Assembly: GCA_036128855.1 (NCBI GenBank)
Contig: JAYYPW010000008.1
Span: 1-64,000, forward strand
Direction: 5' to 3'
Length of the DNA stretch: 64,000 bases
Source: JAYYPW01 sp036128855
GTDB taxonomy: Bacteria > Pseudomonadota > Gammaproteobacteria > Comchoanobacterales > Comchoanobacteraceae
The notes below the pieces were generated by a model. The model saw only the letters and a program-made list of their open reading frames with translations. It had not been told where the DNA came from and searched no databases. Positions 53,366 through 62,686 of the stretch are shown here, piece after piece; the first letter of the stretch is position 1; every line of letters starts with the position of its first letter. A program made the translations under genes and the position numbers.

Positions 53366-54634
53366 CTAAGAAGCTTTCATGGTCTCAAAAAATTCTTGGT
53401 TTGTCTTACTCTTGCGTAAACGGTTCACAAGAAATTCCATTCCCGCAACTTCATCCATAGTCTGTAGATACTTGCGTAATACCCAGTGGCGGTTAATTTC
53501 ATCTGGAGGAACAATGAGGTCGTCTCGTCTTGTGCCAGACATATCAATATTGATTGCTGGGTATATGCGCTTAGTGGCGAGGTTGCGAGAAAGTTGAATT
53601 TCGTTATTACCCGTGCCTTTAAATTCTTCGTAGATAAAGTCGTCCATCTTTGAGCCTGTGTCTATCAAGGCGGTCCCAATAATGGTTACGCTACCCCCTT
53701 GTTGGATGTTTCTAGCGGTACCAAAGAGGCGTTTTGGTCTTTGCAGGGCGTTGGCATCGACTCCTCCGGTGAGAACCTTACCGGAAGACGGAGTGATGGT
53801 GTTATACGCTCTTGCGAGTCTGGTGATTGAGTCAAGTAAAACAACTACGTCTTTTTTGTGTTCAGCAAGTCGTTTGGCTTTTGCCATCACCATTTCAGCA
53901 ACCTGAGCGTGACGTGTGTGTGATTCATCGAATGTGCTTGCAACTACCTCCCCGCGCACGGTTTTACGCATTTCGGTAACTTCTTCGGGCCTTTCATCTA
54001 TCATAAGTACAATTAGTACACATTCGGGGTGGTTGGCCGTAATGGCGTGAGCAATAGTTTGCAGCATCATGGTTTTTCCCGTTTTGGGTGGGGCAACAAT
54101 AAGTGCGCGTTGACCTTTTCCAATAGGGGCGGTCATATCAATGATCCTGGAGGTGATATCTTCTGTTGTGCCGTTGCCACGCTCTAGGCGTAGCCAATTT
54201 GAAGGGAATTCTGCAGTAAGGTCACGAAAGATAATCTTATTTCTATTTTTTTCTGGTGGATCTGTGTTTATGGTGGTTGGTTGTAGAAGAGCGAAGTAGC
54301 GCTCCCCTTTCTCTGGGGCACGAATATTGCCGGTGACATAGTCCCCTGTTTTCAAGCTGTAGCGTCGGATTTGGCTTGGGGAGACATACACATCGTCTGC
54401 GCCAGTTAGATATGAGCTATGCGAGGATCGTAAAAAGCCGTATCCTCCGTCAGGAATGATTTCTAGAACGCCATCAGCAGTAATATCGCTATCTGTTAAA
54501 GCAAGTTTCTTTACTAAATTAAATAGAAGGTCTTGTTTCTGCATATTGCGAATATTGTCAACCTGATGTTGCTCAGCTAGGGCATGCAGGTCTTTAATGC
54601 CAGTGGACCGTAATGTGGATAAATGAACAGCCAT
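53366..54634 (-). CDS. rho: Transcription termination factor Rho
   Basis: 422 residues, normal for gammaproteobacteria. N-terminal Rho_N helical part ('GIKDLHALAEQHQVDNIRNM') and cold-shock-like RNA-binding domain ('ILEIIPDGGYGFLRSS'), then the ATPase with 'GKGQRALIVAPPKTGKTMM', 'VLIVLMIDERPEEVTEM' and 'VVVLLDSITRLARAYN'. Hexameric RNA helicase ending transcription; useful given how few intrinsic terminators I see here. Follows trxA by 38 bp, the conserved trxA-rho order. Confidence 0.97.
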   Translation of the reverse strand: MAVHLSTLRSTGIKDLHALAEQHQVDNIRNMQKQDLLFNLVKKLALTDSDITADGVLEIIPDGGYGFLRSSHSSYLTGADDVYVSPSQIRRYSLKTGDYVTGNIRAPEKGERYFALLQPTTINTDPPEKNRNKIIFRDLTAEFPSNWLRLERGNGTTEDITSRIIDMTAPIGKGQRALIVAPPKTGKTMMLQTIAHAITANHPECVLIVLMIDERPEEVTEMRKTVRGEVVASTFDESHTRHAQVAEMVMAKAKRLAEHKKDVVVLLDSITRLARAYNTITPSSGKVLTGGVDANALQRPKRLFGTARNIQQGGSVTIIGTALIDTGSKMDDFIYEEFKGTGNNEIQLSRNLATKRIYPAINIDMSGTRRDDLIVPPDEINRHWVLRKYLQTMDEVAGMEFLVNRLRKSKTNQEFFETMKAS

Positions 54635-54672
54635 AATGGGGAAGTCTCCTTGAAATTTTATTTTGTGCCGGC

Positions 54673-55005
54673 TTACACAGTGAGTTCTAGTATAATAGAT
54701 CGTAGTTGTTCTGCCGAAAGAAGTCCGACTTTTGTCGAGACAATATCTCCGCCTTTAAAGAAAAGTAATGTTGGAATACCGCGAACATGATATTTCTCTG
54801 CGAGGCCCGGCTCATCGTCAACGTTTACTTTACCAAAAACCACCTCACCTGCATACTCGCGGTTGAGGTTGTCAAGAATTGGGCCGATTAGCTTACAGGG
54901 GCCACACCAGGGTGCCCAGAAGTCAACCACAACTAACTTGTTGGACTGCAATACAGCTTGGTCGAAACTGCTTTCGTTAATGTTGATTATTTCAGGAGAA
55001 GTCAT
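54673..55005 (-). CDS. trxA: Thioredoxin 1
   Basis: 110 residues. Active site 'WAPWCGPCK' and cis-Pro 'VRGIPTLLFF'; no signal peptide. Reduces cytoplasmic disulfides, including ribonucleotide reductase. First gene of trxA-rho. Complete and typical; length matches E. coli TrxA (109). Confidence 0.96.
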   Translation of the reverse strand: MTSPEIININESSFDQAVLQSNKLVVVDFWAPWCGPCKLIGPILDNLNREYAGEVVFGKVNVDDEPGLAEKYHVRGIPTLLFFKGGDIVSTKVGLLSAEQLRSIILELTV

Positions 55006-55168
55006 AGCGCAAGCGCGATAGTTGTATTATTAACCCAATATAGCAAAAAAAAAATATACAAACAACTGGTTTAGGTGTTTTTTAGTAATTTTCAAACTGT
55101 ATGCAAGAAGAACTCCCACAGTCGGTTTGTCGAGTTGTAGTATTAAACATAGAAAAAATAGTAATAAT

Positions 55169-56590
55169 ATGATAAAATACCGAAAAAAATTGTCAGTTAT
55201 GGTTACCAAAGAGCGCTCAATCCTATTTATCCTTCTAGTGTGCTTATTCGCACTACCACGGGAATCGTTGCCAGCAGGCGGGCAATTCTTTTTATTATTT
55301 CTCTTTGTTATTCTAGCAACAGTCCTTCATGTCTGCAGAATAACAACAAGTGTCTGCCTTGGGCTGGTTGGCGCCATTGGCTTAGGTCTGATGTCAATGC
55401 AAGAAATAGCTTATGGCTATACAAACCCTGTAGCATGGCTGGTTTTAATGGCTTTCTGGATTGCTAATACGGTTATATCAACAGGGTTAGGGAAACGTAT
55501 TGCTTTAGTGCTCATCCAAAAGCTAAGTAGTCATGTAATTGGACTAGGATATGCTATTTGTCTTACGGAGTTTATATTTGCCTCTGTCATACCAAGTAAT
55601 GTTGCAAGAGGTGGTGGTATTGTAGCACCAATAGTAATTGCTATGGCAGAAGCTCTGGGCTCTAAGCCAGGCAAAACGAAAGATATTGCTGGATCATACC
55701 TCGTCTTAGTTGCTGCACAAGCCAATAACATAAGCTCAGCGATGTTTTTAACTGCAATGGTGGCGAACCCCATTGTGGTGAGTTTAGCACAAGCAGAATT
55801 TGGTGTAGATTTTAGTTGGGGAACTTGGTTTGTAGGTGCTAGTGTTCCAGGATTACTAAGTTTATTAATTACTCCCCTACTAATCTATAAAATTAATCCA
55901 CCAAATATAACAAACTTGGACCATGTCAAAACTCATCTAAATGCAGAGTTGCGGCTGTTAGGCAATACGACCTGGCAAGAAAAAGCCGTTTGTATGATTT
56001 TATCCTGTTTATTGATCGGTTGGGCTAGTTGCACGTGGCATGGCTTCCATCCAACACAGGTCGCAATGCTTGGTGTTACATGTCTTTTGTTATTACAAAT
56101 AACTTCACTTAAAGAGATGTCCTCAGATATTAGAGCATGGGAAACACTGCTTTGGCTAGGTGGAATTATAACCATGGGACAGAAGCTTAAAGAAAGTGGA
56201 TTTATTGCCTGGGTAGCAAGCTTAGTGCAAAGCTCTGTGCTCTACTTAGAGCCTTTTCAAGCACTAAGTATTGTTTGGCTTTTTTATTTTTACACTATGT
56301 ATTTATTCGCGGGCTCAACCACATATGTAACAACCCTACTCGGAGCTGTGCTATCAATCACAAAGATCATCAATATTCCTCCAGTAGTAGTAATCGCAGC
56401 ATTTGCTTATGCGTCTAATCTAAGCTCTTGTCTGACTAATTATGCTACAGGAACTATGGTGATATACTATGGGTATGGCTATGTAGACTCGAAAAGTTGG
56501 TACAAAACAGGCTTTATCATGTCCATTTTTCATGTTTGCATTTGGCTAGGTATAGGCAGTCTATGGTGGAAAATTATCGGCTGGTACTAG
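55169..56590 (+). CDS. DASS/SLC13-family dicarboxylate transporter
   Basis: 473 residues from the ATG at 55169; an ATG at 55199 or TTG at 55127 are alternatives and no start has a good ribosome site. About 11-12 hydrophobic segments. 'SVIPSNVARGGGIVAPIV' is the first SNT-type substrate motif and the later 'NLSSCLTNYATGTMVIYYG' the second, as in the 2-oxoglutarate/malate carriers of chlamydiae and plastids. Imports C4-C5 dicarboxylates by sodium symport or exchange. For a bacterium inside a host cell it would tap host TCA intermediates. No related metabolic genes are beside it. Confidence 0.88.
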   Translation: MIKYRKKLSVMVTKERSILFILLVCLFALPRESLPAGGQFFLLFLFVILATVLHVCRITTSVCLGLVGAIGLGLMSMQEIAYGYTNPVAWLVLMAFWIANTVISTGLGKRIALVLIQKLSSHVIGLGYAICLTEFIFASVIPSNVARGGGIVAPIVIAMAEALGSKPGKTKDIAGSYLVLVAAQANNISSAMFLTAMVANPIVVSLAQAEFGVDFSWGTWFVGASVPGLLSLLITPLLIYKINPPNITNLDHVKTHLNAELRLLGNTTWQEKAVCMILSCLLIGWASCTWHGFHPTQVAMLGVTCLLLLQITSLKEMSSDIRAWETLLWLGGIITMGQKLKESGFIAWVASLVQSSVLYLEPFQALSIVWLFYFYTMYLFAGSTTYVTTLLGAVLSITKIINIPPVVVIAAFAYASNLSSCLTNYATGTMVIYYGYGYVDSKSWYKTGFIMSIFHVCIWLGIGSLWWKIIGWY

Positions 56591-56596
56591 AGTAAG

Positions 56597-59500
56597 TTAT
56601 CTAGATTTTCGTCGTGAACGGATATGTTCTTTGTTAGGGCTATAGCCTAGTTGTCTAGTCAGATGTTTAGATGGGCGTTCCAGTTGCTTAGGTTTACCGT
56701 TTTTAGGCCTAGATAGGCTTTTCTTGCGCGCATTTGAACTACCAGAAAGCTTAATAGCCGTGGTGGGTTTGTTTTTTGTTTCACGTGGAACTAATAACGG
56801 GTTTTCAGGTTCATCATCCTCTTCAAGAGAAGATGAGCTCTTAGTAGGCGTTGATATTTGGCTATTTGGTCGTGAAGATTGAGAAGTAGAATGAGGAGTT
56901 CCAAAAGTACTATGGTAATAAGATTGTATCTGCTCCCATACCCACTGAAGTGCGCGTATAGTAAAACTAATCACCGAGATTAATATAGAGACTAAAGAAA
57001 CCGCAGGCCATGCAATCAATGTTGCAATAAACTCTATGGAATCTTTGATATATTTTGGCCAAGATAGTGTTCCACTTTGATTATCACCAGGTGGAATAAA
57101 AGGTTCAGCATAGTCAGTTGCAGGCATAACGGCCTGTTTACCGCGTAAAGTGCTCGTAAAAATATCATCAATATCAAGAGCTGTCCAACAGTAATCAAGT
57201 TCCATCGGATTAACATAAGGCTCTAGAAGATATACTGGTGAATCTGTAGCGTTGGTATGAGGTGTTGGCTGGAATGGTGGAGAGATTTTAGTTGCAGTAA
57301 AGCGAAGAAGTAACTGCTTACAAAAAGAAGTAAGGGCTTTGGCTTGATGGGCAGTTTGTGGATTTTCACTATGGGCGATATTAGCAGCATTAGCAAGTTT
57401 GTTATAATTATTGACTAGTGCAATAAAGTTCACTGATGACTTAGGTAATTCAAAGAAAAATGGATCAATGACATTTATCAACATAACAGAAGACTGTTCT
57501 TTAGTGAGAGTACTACTATTCACCTGACGGAGAAAATCATGCAGCCAAGGGAAAACATCTGTCTTAAGCCGCTCGGGTGTAACTGAAAATTGATATCTAG
57601 GGTCCACGTCATCTTCGTAGCTTGAGAATAAAGATGCTAGAAATAGAGGTAATTGTGCTTGTATGTTTCTAGCATTATCTTGGTCTAAGTGATCAAAAAT
57701 TTCAGGTAGTATAGGTAAATAACTTTCTCGCATTACACATGCATCAATACCAAAAAGAGTATCAAGAAAATTCAGTGGGCGTGCAATAAAATCTAACAAA
57801 GGTTTATCGTGAGCAACTACATCATCATTTTCCATATCATGTTGGTCAAGATTACGAACCTCACGTAATACATATGCTAAGATTTTACGGTTATCTATTA
57901 CTGCTTGATACAAAGTAGCTTGCTGTTTTATAGATTCAGAGAGACACTGCGTAAGTTTATCCGCGCTTGAAGGGGTACTCGAGTATAAGGTTGTAGAGAG
58001 TTGATTATGTAAGTCTCGAAAAAATAGCTGAACAGAGTTAAGGTTATACATATCTGGTGTATCACGCATAGTAACGAGGGTATCTCGAAGTAAGCCAAAT
58101 AGTTGAAGACATTGATAGTGACTATACAACCGGTAAGACGTTGAAGCTTTAGAAGAGAGAGTGTGATCAATTATTTGTGCACGAATTGGACTAGCATCAT
58201 CTTGCGCGAGCCCGTGATCTATCATTGTACAAATTATGGGAAGGTTTTTAGAAAAAGCTTCATAAAGTAGAGGGCTAGACATCTGTTGTAGAATGAAAGT
58301 TGTCATAGACACCAGAAATCTGTCTGTTGTATGTGTAGAGTTATTACCTGAAAGTGCAAGCGTATCAGGAGTGTTTTCTAATGATGCAACAAGCACAGGC
58401 ATATATGCTGCTAAACTATCAGCATCAAGGGTATGGCGCTGAGCATGGACAGCATGACAAATATTCTGTAAAGACGGTATGATTTCAAGCAGCTTGGCTA
58501 CACTAAGATGTTGCACAATAGGAAATCGATACTGCAGCATAGGTAAAAGATGATGTAACACACCAGTAGACGCATGTAGGTCAACCAAATTCTGTAATAT
58601 ACGTGCAATCTTATCAGATTTATTGATAAGAACACGGTAGATCTGAGGATGAGCGAGAGTGGCTTGATCAATACTCAGTAAGCGTAGTACAGGCCGTAAT
58701 TGCATCAGGGATGCTTGGGTTAATGATTGAGAAAAACAGTCGAGTGTATTACCTAAGCGTTCAGCATAAGAAATTTCACCATAAAAATAGCGTTCAGTAC
58801 TATCTATTGAATGCATAGTATACTTTATAGCAGCCTGAGATGTGTAGAGACTACCCTGCCAAGCTGTAGATAATATACCAACGACCTGGTTAAAGCTATG
58901 AGCTGCGGTGGCACGAACACCCTTTGCCACAACACCGATTGTTTTAAGCACCGTATCTGTAGTATTTTGAATACCCCGTTGAGCAAAAGATATAAGGTTT
59001 TGAGGTGCATCCTGAATAGATTGATTGATACCATGCAGTGTTGAAGCGTAAACGTGAGACGGTGTAAGTGCAGAGTTAGTAGCCGGAGGTAAGTCAGGCT
59101 GCGCTTTTACTTCAGGAAAAGTAAACATATCAGAAAAAATAGCCCGTATGCGCCGAGCTTCTTCAGTATCTGGAGCATCACTATCATAACTATCCCACAC
59201 AGATAAGCCTGGTAAGAATTGAGACGGTATATTCTCCTTATCCATAAATGGGTCAGAGTTTACGGACTCTAAGTCATCTTCATGGATATCAATATCAATA
59301 GCTTTATCATTTTGGCTTGTAGTATTATCTCTTTCTAGGTATCTAGGCGGCAGATCTTTTGCAGGTCTTTTTATTTCACCACGCAGAATGTTTGCTCCAA
59401 TACTCTCAAACCTCACAGACTGACTCAAGATATCAAAGTCTTCCGGGTATATTTGCAATAAATCCATAACATAAGATATTTGTCCATCAGGGCTCTTTTC

Positions 59501-60460
59501 TCTAAAACTTAGATACCTAACAACCAATACCTTCACAAAAACCATCATGAGTTCAGGTTCCTGCAGCGGGCCGGCCTGACCCCGTATTTTTGTGCTATGC
59601 CAGTCAATTTCTTGCAATTGTGCTTCAGTACTAAAGAGTACTAAATGATTTATAAGGCCAATAAAATTAGCAGAGAAGAAGTCTTCAGAGCTTGCAATTA
59701 GGTGCTCAAAAATAGTTGAGAGTTTCTCTTGATCAAAATTTCCACAACGTAGTTTTCGGTAAAGATGCTGGGTGACACGAATAAGATACGGTATCATATA
59801 CGCATTCATGAGTTCGCCATCTAATTCTATTCCCTGGAACTTTGGGTCCTGTTCGACACCAGGACTTGGATCTTGACAAACAGATTCCATAAAGTCTGGA
59901 TACTGGGTCATAAACAGTCTATCTTTTTGCATAAGGTGAAAAAAGTCAAAAAGTTTAATACCTACATTGAGCAAATCTTCCAAAACAAACTGCGAATCAA
60001 GTTTTTTTGCGCCATGTGCAGGCATACTTTTGTAATACTCTCTCAGGGTATGGTTAGTAGCAAATTGAATAATATGACCGACGCCAGCCATACGTATATA
60101 GAAACGGATATTACGCAGTATTTTCGCTATTTTACCTGCTTTTTCTAAGTAACAGAGGTGGAATTCACGTGTTTGGTAGATAAGTAGGTCATTACCATCA
60201 TTATCTTTAGCTATAAGTCCCCTTTTTCTGAAGTAGTCCTTAACCTCTTTCTCGCGCCCTCTTTTACCTGTTAATACCGCAATCAAATGATTATATATCA
60301 CAAAAAAGACTTTAATAGGCATTTCTTGCGCTACTTCGTCTTTTTCATAACCAACGGTGAATAAACTCTCTGCAAGATGATCAACCATCTTGCTAAACGA
60401 GGTGATCATTTTATCACGAGCAGATTTGGAGTTATCATGCATAGGATCTGTCTTTCTCAT
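56597..60460 (-). CDS. Very large hypothetical protein with C-terminal membrane segment
   Basis: 1287 residues, not recognised. No signal peptide. Residues 1-~380 and ~480-1130 are long helical polar regions with much Leu/Gln/His, reminiscent of helical-repeat scaffolds but without a clear period. A hydrophobic region at ~1144-1175 ('IATLIAWPAVSLVSILISVI') could be one or two helices. The tail 1181-1287 is Ser/Pro-rich, then acidic ('LEEDDEPENPLLVPRE'), then strongly basic ('RSRRKSR' end). The 1143-residue protein at 3.6 kb shows the same order of membrane block and acidic 'NPL' tail. An internal parS-like site is at 56777. A host-directed effector is possible but unproved. Confidence 0.65.
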   Translation of the reverse strand: MRKTDPMHDNSKSARDKMITSFSKMVDHLAESLFTVGYEKDEVAQEMPIKVFFVIYNHLIAVLTGKRGREKEVKDYFRKRGLIAKDNDGNDLLIYQTREFHLCYLEKAGKIAKILRNIRFYIRMAGVGHIIQFATNHTLREYYKSMPAHGAKKLDSQFVLEDLLNVGIKLFDFFHLMQKDRLFMTQYPDFMESVCQDPSPGVEQDPKFQGIELDGELMNAYMIPYLIRVTQHLYRKLRCGNFDQEKLSTIFEHLIASSEDFFSANFIGLINHLVLFSTEAQLQEIDWHSTKIRGQAGPLQEPELMMVFVKVLVVRYLSFREKSPDGQISYVMDLLQIYPEDFDILSQSVRFESIGANILRGEIKRPAKDLPPRYLERDNTTSQNDKAIDIDIHEDDLESVNSDPFMDKENIPSQFLPGLSVWDSYDSDAPDTEEARRIRAIFSDMFTFPEVKAQPDLPPATNSALTPSHVYASTLHGINQSIQDAPQNLISFAQRGIQNTTDTVLKTIGVVAKGVRATAAHSFNQVVGILSTAWQGSLYTSQAAIKYTMHSIDSTERYFYGEISYAERLGNTLDCFSQSLTQASLMQLRPVLRLLSIDQATLAHPQIYRVLINKSDKIARILQNLVDLHASTGVLHHLLPMLQYRFPIVQHLSVAKLLEIIPSLQNICHAVHAQRHTLDADSLAAYMPVLVASLENTPDTLALSGNNSTHTTDRFLVSMTTFILQQMSSPLLYEAFSKNLPIICTMIDHGLAQDDASPIRAQIIDHTLSSKASTSYRLYSHYQCLQLFGLLRDTLVTMRDTPDMYNLNSVQLFFRDLHNQLSTTLYSSTPSSADKLTQCLSESIKQQATLYQAVIDNRKILAYVLREVRNLDQHDMENDDVVAHDKPLLDFIARPLNFLDTLFGIDACVMRESYLPILPEIFDHLDQDNARNIQAQLPLFLASLFSSYEDDVDPRYQFSVTPERLKTDVFPWLHDFLRQVNSSTLTKEQSSVMLINVIDPFFFELPKSSVNFIALVNNYNKLANAANIAHSENPQTAHQAKALTSFCKQLLLRFTATKISPPFQPTPHTNATDSPVYLLEPYVNPMELDYCWTALDIDDIFTSTLRGKQAVMPATDYAEPFIPPGDNQSGTLSWPKYIKDSIEFIATLIAWPAVSLVSILISVISFTIRALQWVWEQIQSYYHSTFGTPHSTSQSSRPNSQISTPTKSSSSLEEDDEPENPLLVPRETKNKPTTAIKLSGSSNARKKSLSRPKNGKPKQLERPSKHLTRQLGYSPNKEHIRSRRKSR
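56777..56792. other. parS-like site B (best match)
   Basis: TGTTTCACGTGGAACT; its reverse complement AGTTCCACGTGAAACA matches the known variant TGTTCCACGTGAAACA at 15 of 16 bases. In coding sequence of the 1287-residue protein, about 18 kb from the proposed origin. Confidence 0.7.
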
Positions 60461-60495
60461 ATATATCTGTTTATGTGATTCTGCTATTGTTATAG

Positions 60496-60501
60496 TATAA
60501 T
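60496..60501 (+). promoter_or_regulatory. TATAAT box of priA
   Basis: Perfect -10 hexamer 21 bp before the priA ATG in the 62-bp divergent spacer. The -35 is weak, and the resulting leader would be about 15 bases. Confidence 0.4.
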
Positions 60502-60522
60502 ATTGAGAATATTATAGTTTTA

Positions 60523-62682
60523 ATGAGTAGAAATTTGGAAATAAACAGTATTTTAGAAATCGTTCTCAAAAAAGTACCCTTTTCTTTAGACTATGCTGTA
60601 AAAAATAGCGACTCTACCAGGTACAAGGTAGGTATGCGTGTAGTCGTTCCGTATAGACAAGGAACAAATATAGGGTTTGTTGCAAAAATTAAAGAACATA
60701 GTAATTATTCACTCAAAAAGCTCCGAAGCCCTAGTATGGTAATTGATGAAGCTCCCCTACTCTCTGATCAATGTCAAAGTTTACTCGCTAACCTCGCAGC
60801 ATACTATCATGAAAACATAGCGATCATGTATCAGCACTTCATACCAGATTATCTATGGCTAGGTAATAATTTAGTAACGATTACCTACTGGGATATAGCA
60901 AAAAATATATCTTTACATCGCTTAACAACTGCACAAAAAAAAGTTGCTACAATCTGTAAAAAACACCCTGCTATCTCTGAGCGACAATTTTTACGAACAG
61001 GTATTAGAAAGACAACTTTAGATACCATGCATGAGCAAGGTCTTCTAGTCGAGGTAAATAAGATAGAAGGAAATCCATGGCAACTACCAACGTTATCAAC
61101 AGCACAGGATAATGTATTTAACGCGCTGATAAAAAGTCCTAGAGACAAGGTGCAGTATCTTTTTGGCGTGACGGGTAGTGGAAAAACGCATATTTATCTC
61201 CACCTGGCATATCGATGGATTAAAGAGGGTGGACAAGTTATTTGGTTATTACCGGAAATAGGGCTGACGCCACAGCTCATAACCTTTTTACATGAAGTAC
61301 TACCTCAACAAGAAACTGTTGTTATCCACTCAGGTTTAACAGCTAAACAGAAGAAGCTCGCTATTGAAATGGCAGCATCGGGAGAGGCAAAGTTAGTGAT
61401 AGGTACCCGATCTGCTGTGTTAATTTCAGTAAAAAATCTTGCAGGTATTATCATGGATGAAGAGCATGATGCATCCTATAAACAGCAGTCAGGGTGGCGC
61501 TATTCCGCCAGGGGAGTTGCGTGTATGCGAGCAAAATTTGAAAAAGTTCCTATACTTTTAGGGTCTGCAACGCCTAGCATTGCTTGTTTAGCGATGATCG
61601 AGCAGGACAAAATACAATGTCATATACTTACAGCGCGTCATTGTGGTGCGCAATTACCATATATCGAATTAGTTGCAGGAGACAAAAGTCAGCAACAAGC
61701 GGGGATACAGACATCCATACTAGCCCAGGCAAGAGCATGTATAAGCCAGGGCGGGAAAGTACTGTTTTTCCTAAATAGACGTGGCTTTGCCCCAGCACTC
61801 TGGTGTGAGGCTTGCAAACATATTGCAAGCTGTAGTGCGTGTGATAAGGCGGAAACCTACTATCAAGCTCAGCAAATCCTCAAATGCCACACATGTGGTA
61901 AACAAAGAGAAGCCACTATTACATGTAGTAAGTGTGGATCACAGTCTTGCGTGCCGGTGGGTATGGGGACAGAAAAGCTGAGTCACACGCTACAAGAAAT
62001 TTTCCCTAATACACCAGTCATACAGATGGATAGGGACACTTGTCCTACCTGGCAAGCATTACAAAAAAAGCTAGAAGAATTACAAAATACAACTGCACAA
62101 ATAATTGTAGCTACCCAAATGCTAGTAAAAAGTCATAATATACCCCAACTAAAGATGGTAGTGGTTCTTGATGCTGATAAAGCACTCTATAGTAAGGACT
62201 TTCGGGCTGAAGAGCACTTAGTCCAGCAAATGCATCAAGTTTCTGGTCGAGCAGGGCGAGATGGTGGGGAGAGCAGGGTGTATATACAAACGTTTCACGT
62301 GGATCATCCAATTTGGCAGGGTATACTCCAGCATCAGTATCGAGAAAGTGCTCTAGATTTACTAGAGAAAAGAAAAAAAGCAGAACTACCACCATATTCA
62401 CATCAGGCAATAATTTATCTAGCGGGGAAAAATGAAGGGGCCCTTTATAAAGCTTGCACAAAAATACAAAATGAAATGAATCATACAGGCGCAGTTTGTT
62501 TTCCAGCTATGCCAAGCTTAATTCCCAAAAAAGATCATGTATATTGTGTTGTCCTCTTATTACAGGCCAAAACGCAACGTATTTTACACGCTGCGTTAAT
62601 AGATAGTTATAGAAATACACAACATATCGCTAAAGCCAATGGCTGGGACTGTGGCATTGATATTGACCCGTTAGAGTGGTGA
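60523..62682 (+). CDS. priA: Primosomal replication restart helicase PriA
   Basis: 719 residues, normal length. N-terminal 3'-end-binding domain ('VVPYRQGTNIGFVAKI'), Walker A 'GVTGSGKTHIYL', DEEH box 'IMDEEHDASYKQQ', 'LLGSATPSI', and zinc-binding Cys pairs ('WCEACKHIASCSAC', 'CHTCGKQ', 'CSKCGS'). The final motif 'VSGRAGRDG' completes the helicase. Restarts stalled forks away from oriC. Its 3' end is 4 bp from the convergent OTU-like gene. Contains a weaker parS-like site. Confidence 0.96.
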   Translation: MSRNLEINSILEIVLKKVPFSLDYAVKNSDSTRYKVGMRVVVPYRQGTNIGFVAKIKEHSNYSLKKLRSPSMVIDEAPLLSDQCQSLLANLAAYYHENIAIMYQHFIPDYLWLGNNLVTITYWDIAKNISLHRLTTAQKKVATICKKHPAISERQFLRTGIRKTTLDTMHEQGLLVEVNKIEGNPWQLPTLSTAQDNVFNALIKSPRDKVQYLFGVTGSGKTHIYLHLAYRWIKEGGQVIWLLPEIGLTPQLITFLHEVLPQQETVVIHSGLTAKQKKLAIEMAASGEAKLVIGTRSAVLISVKNLAGIIMDEEHDASYKQQSGWRYSARGVACMRAKFEKVPILLGSATPSIACLAMIEQDKIQCHILTARHCGAQLPYIELVAGDKSQQQAGIQTSILAQARACISQGGKVLFFLNRRGFAPALWCEACKHIASCSACDKAETYYQAQQILKCHTCGKQREATITCSKCGSQSCVPVGMGTEKLSHTLQEIFPNTPVIQMDRDTCPTWQALQKKLEELQNTTAQIIVATQMLVKSHNIPQLKMVVVLDADKALYSKDFRAEEHLVQQMHQVSGRAGRDGGESRVYIQTFHVDHPIWQGILQHQYRESALDLLEKRKKAELPPYSHQAIIYLAGKNEGALYKACTKIQNEMNHTGAVCFPAMPSLIPKKDHVYCVVLLLQAKTQRILHAALIDSYRNTQHIAKANGWDCGIDIDPLEW
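62291..62306. other. parS-like site C
   Basis: CGTTTCACGTGGATCA matches TGTTTCACGTGAAACA at 13 of 16 bases, in priA. Weaker than site B. Confidence 0.35.
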
Positions 62683-62686
62683 TATA

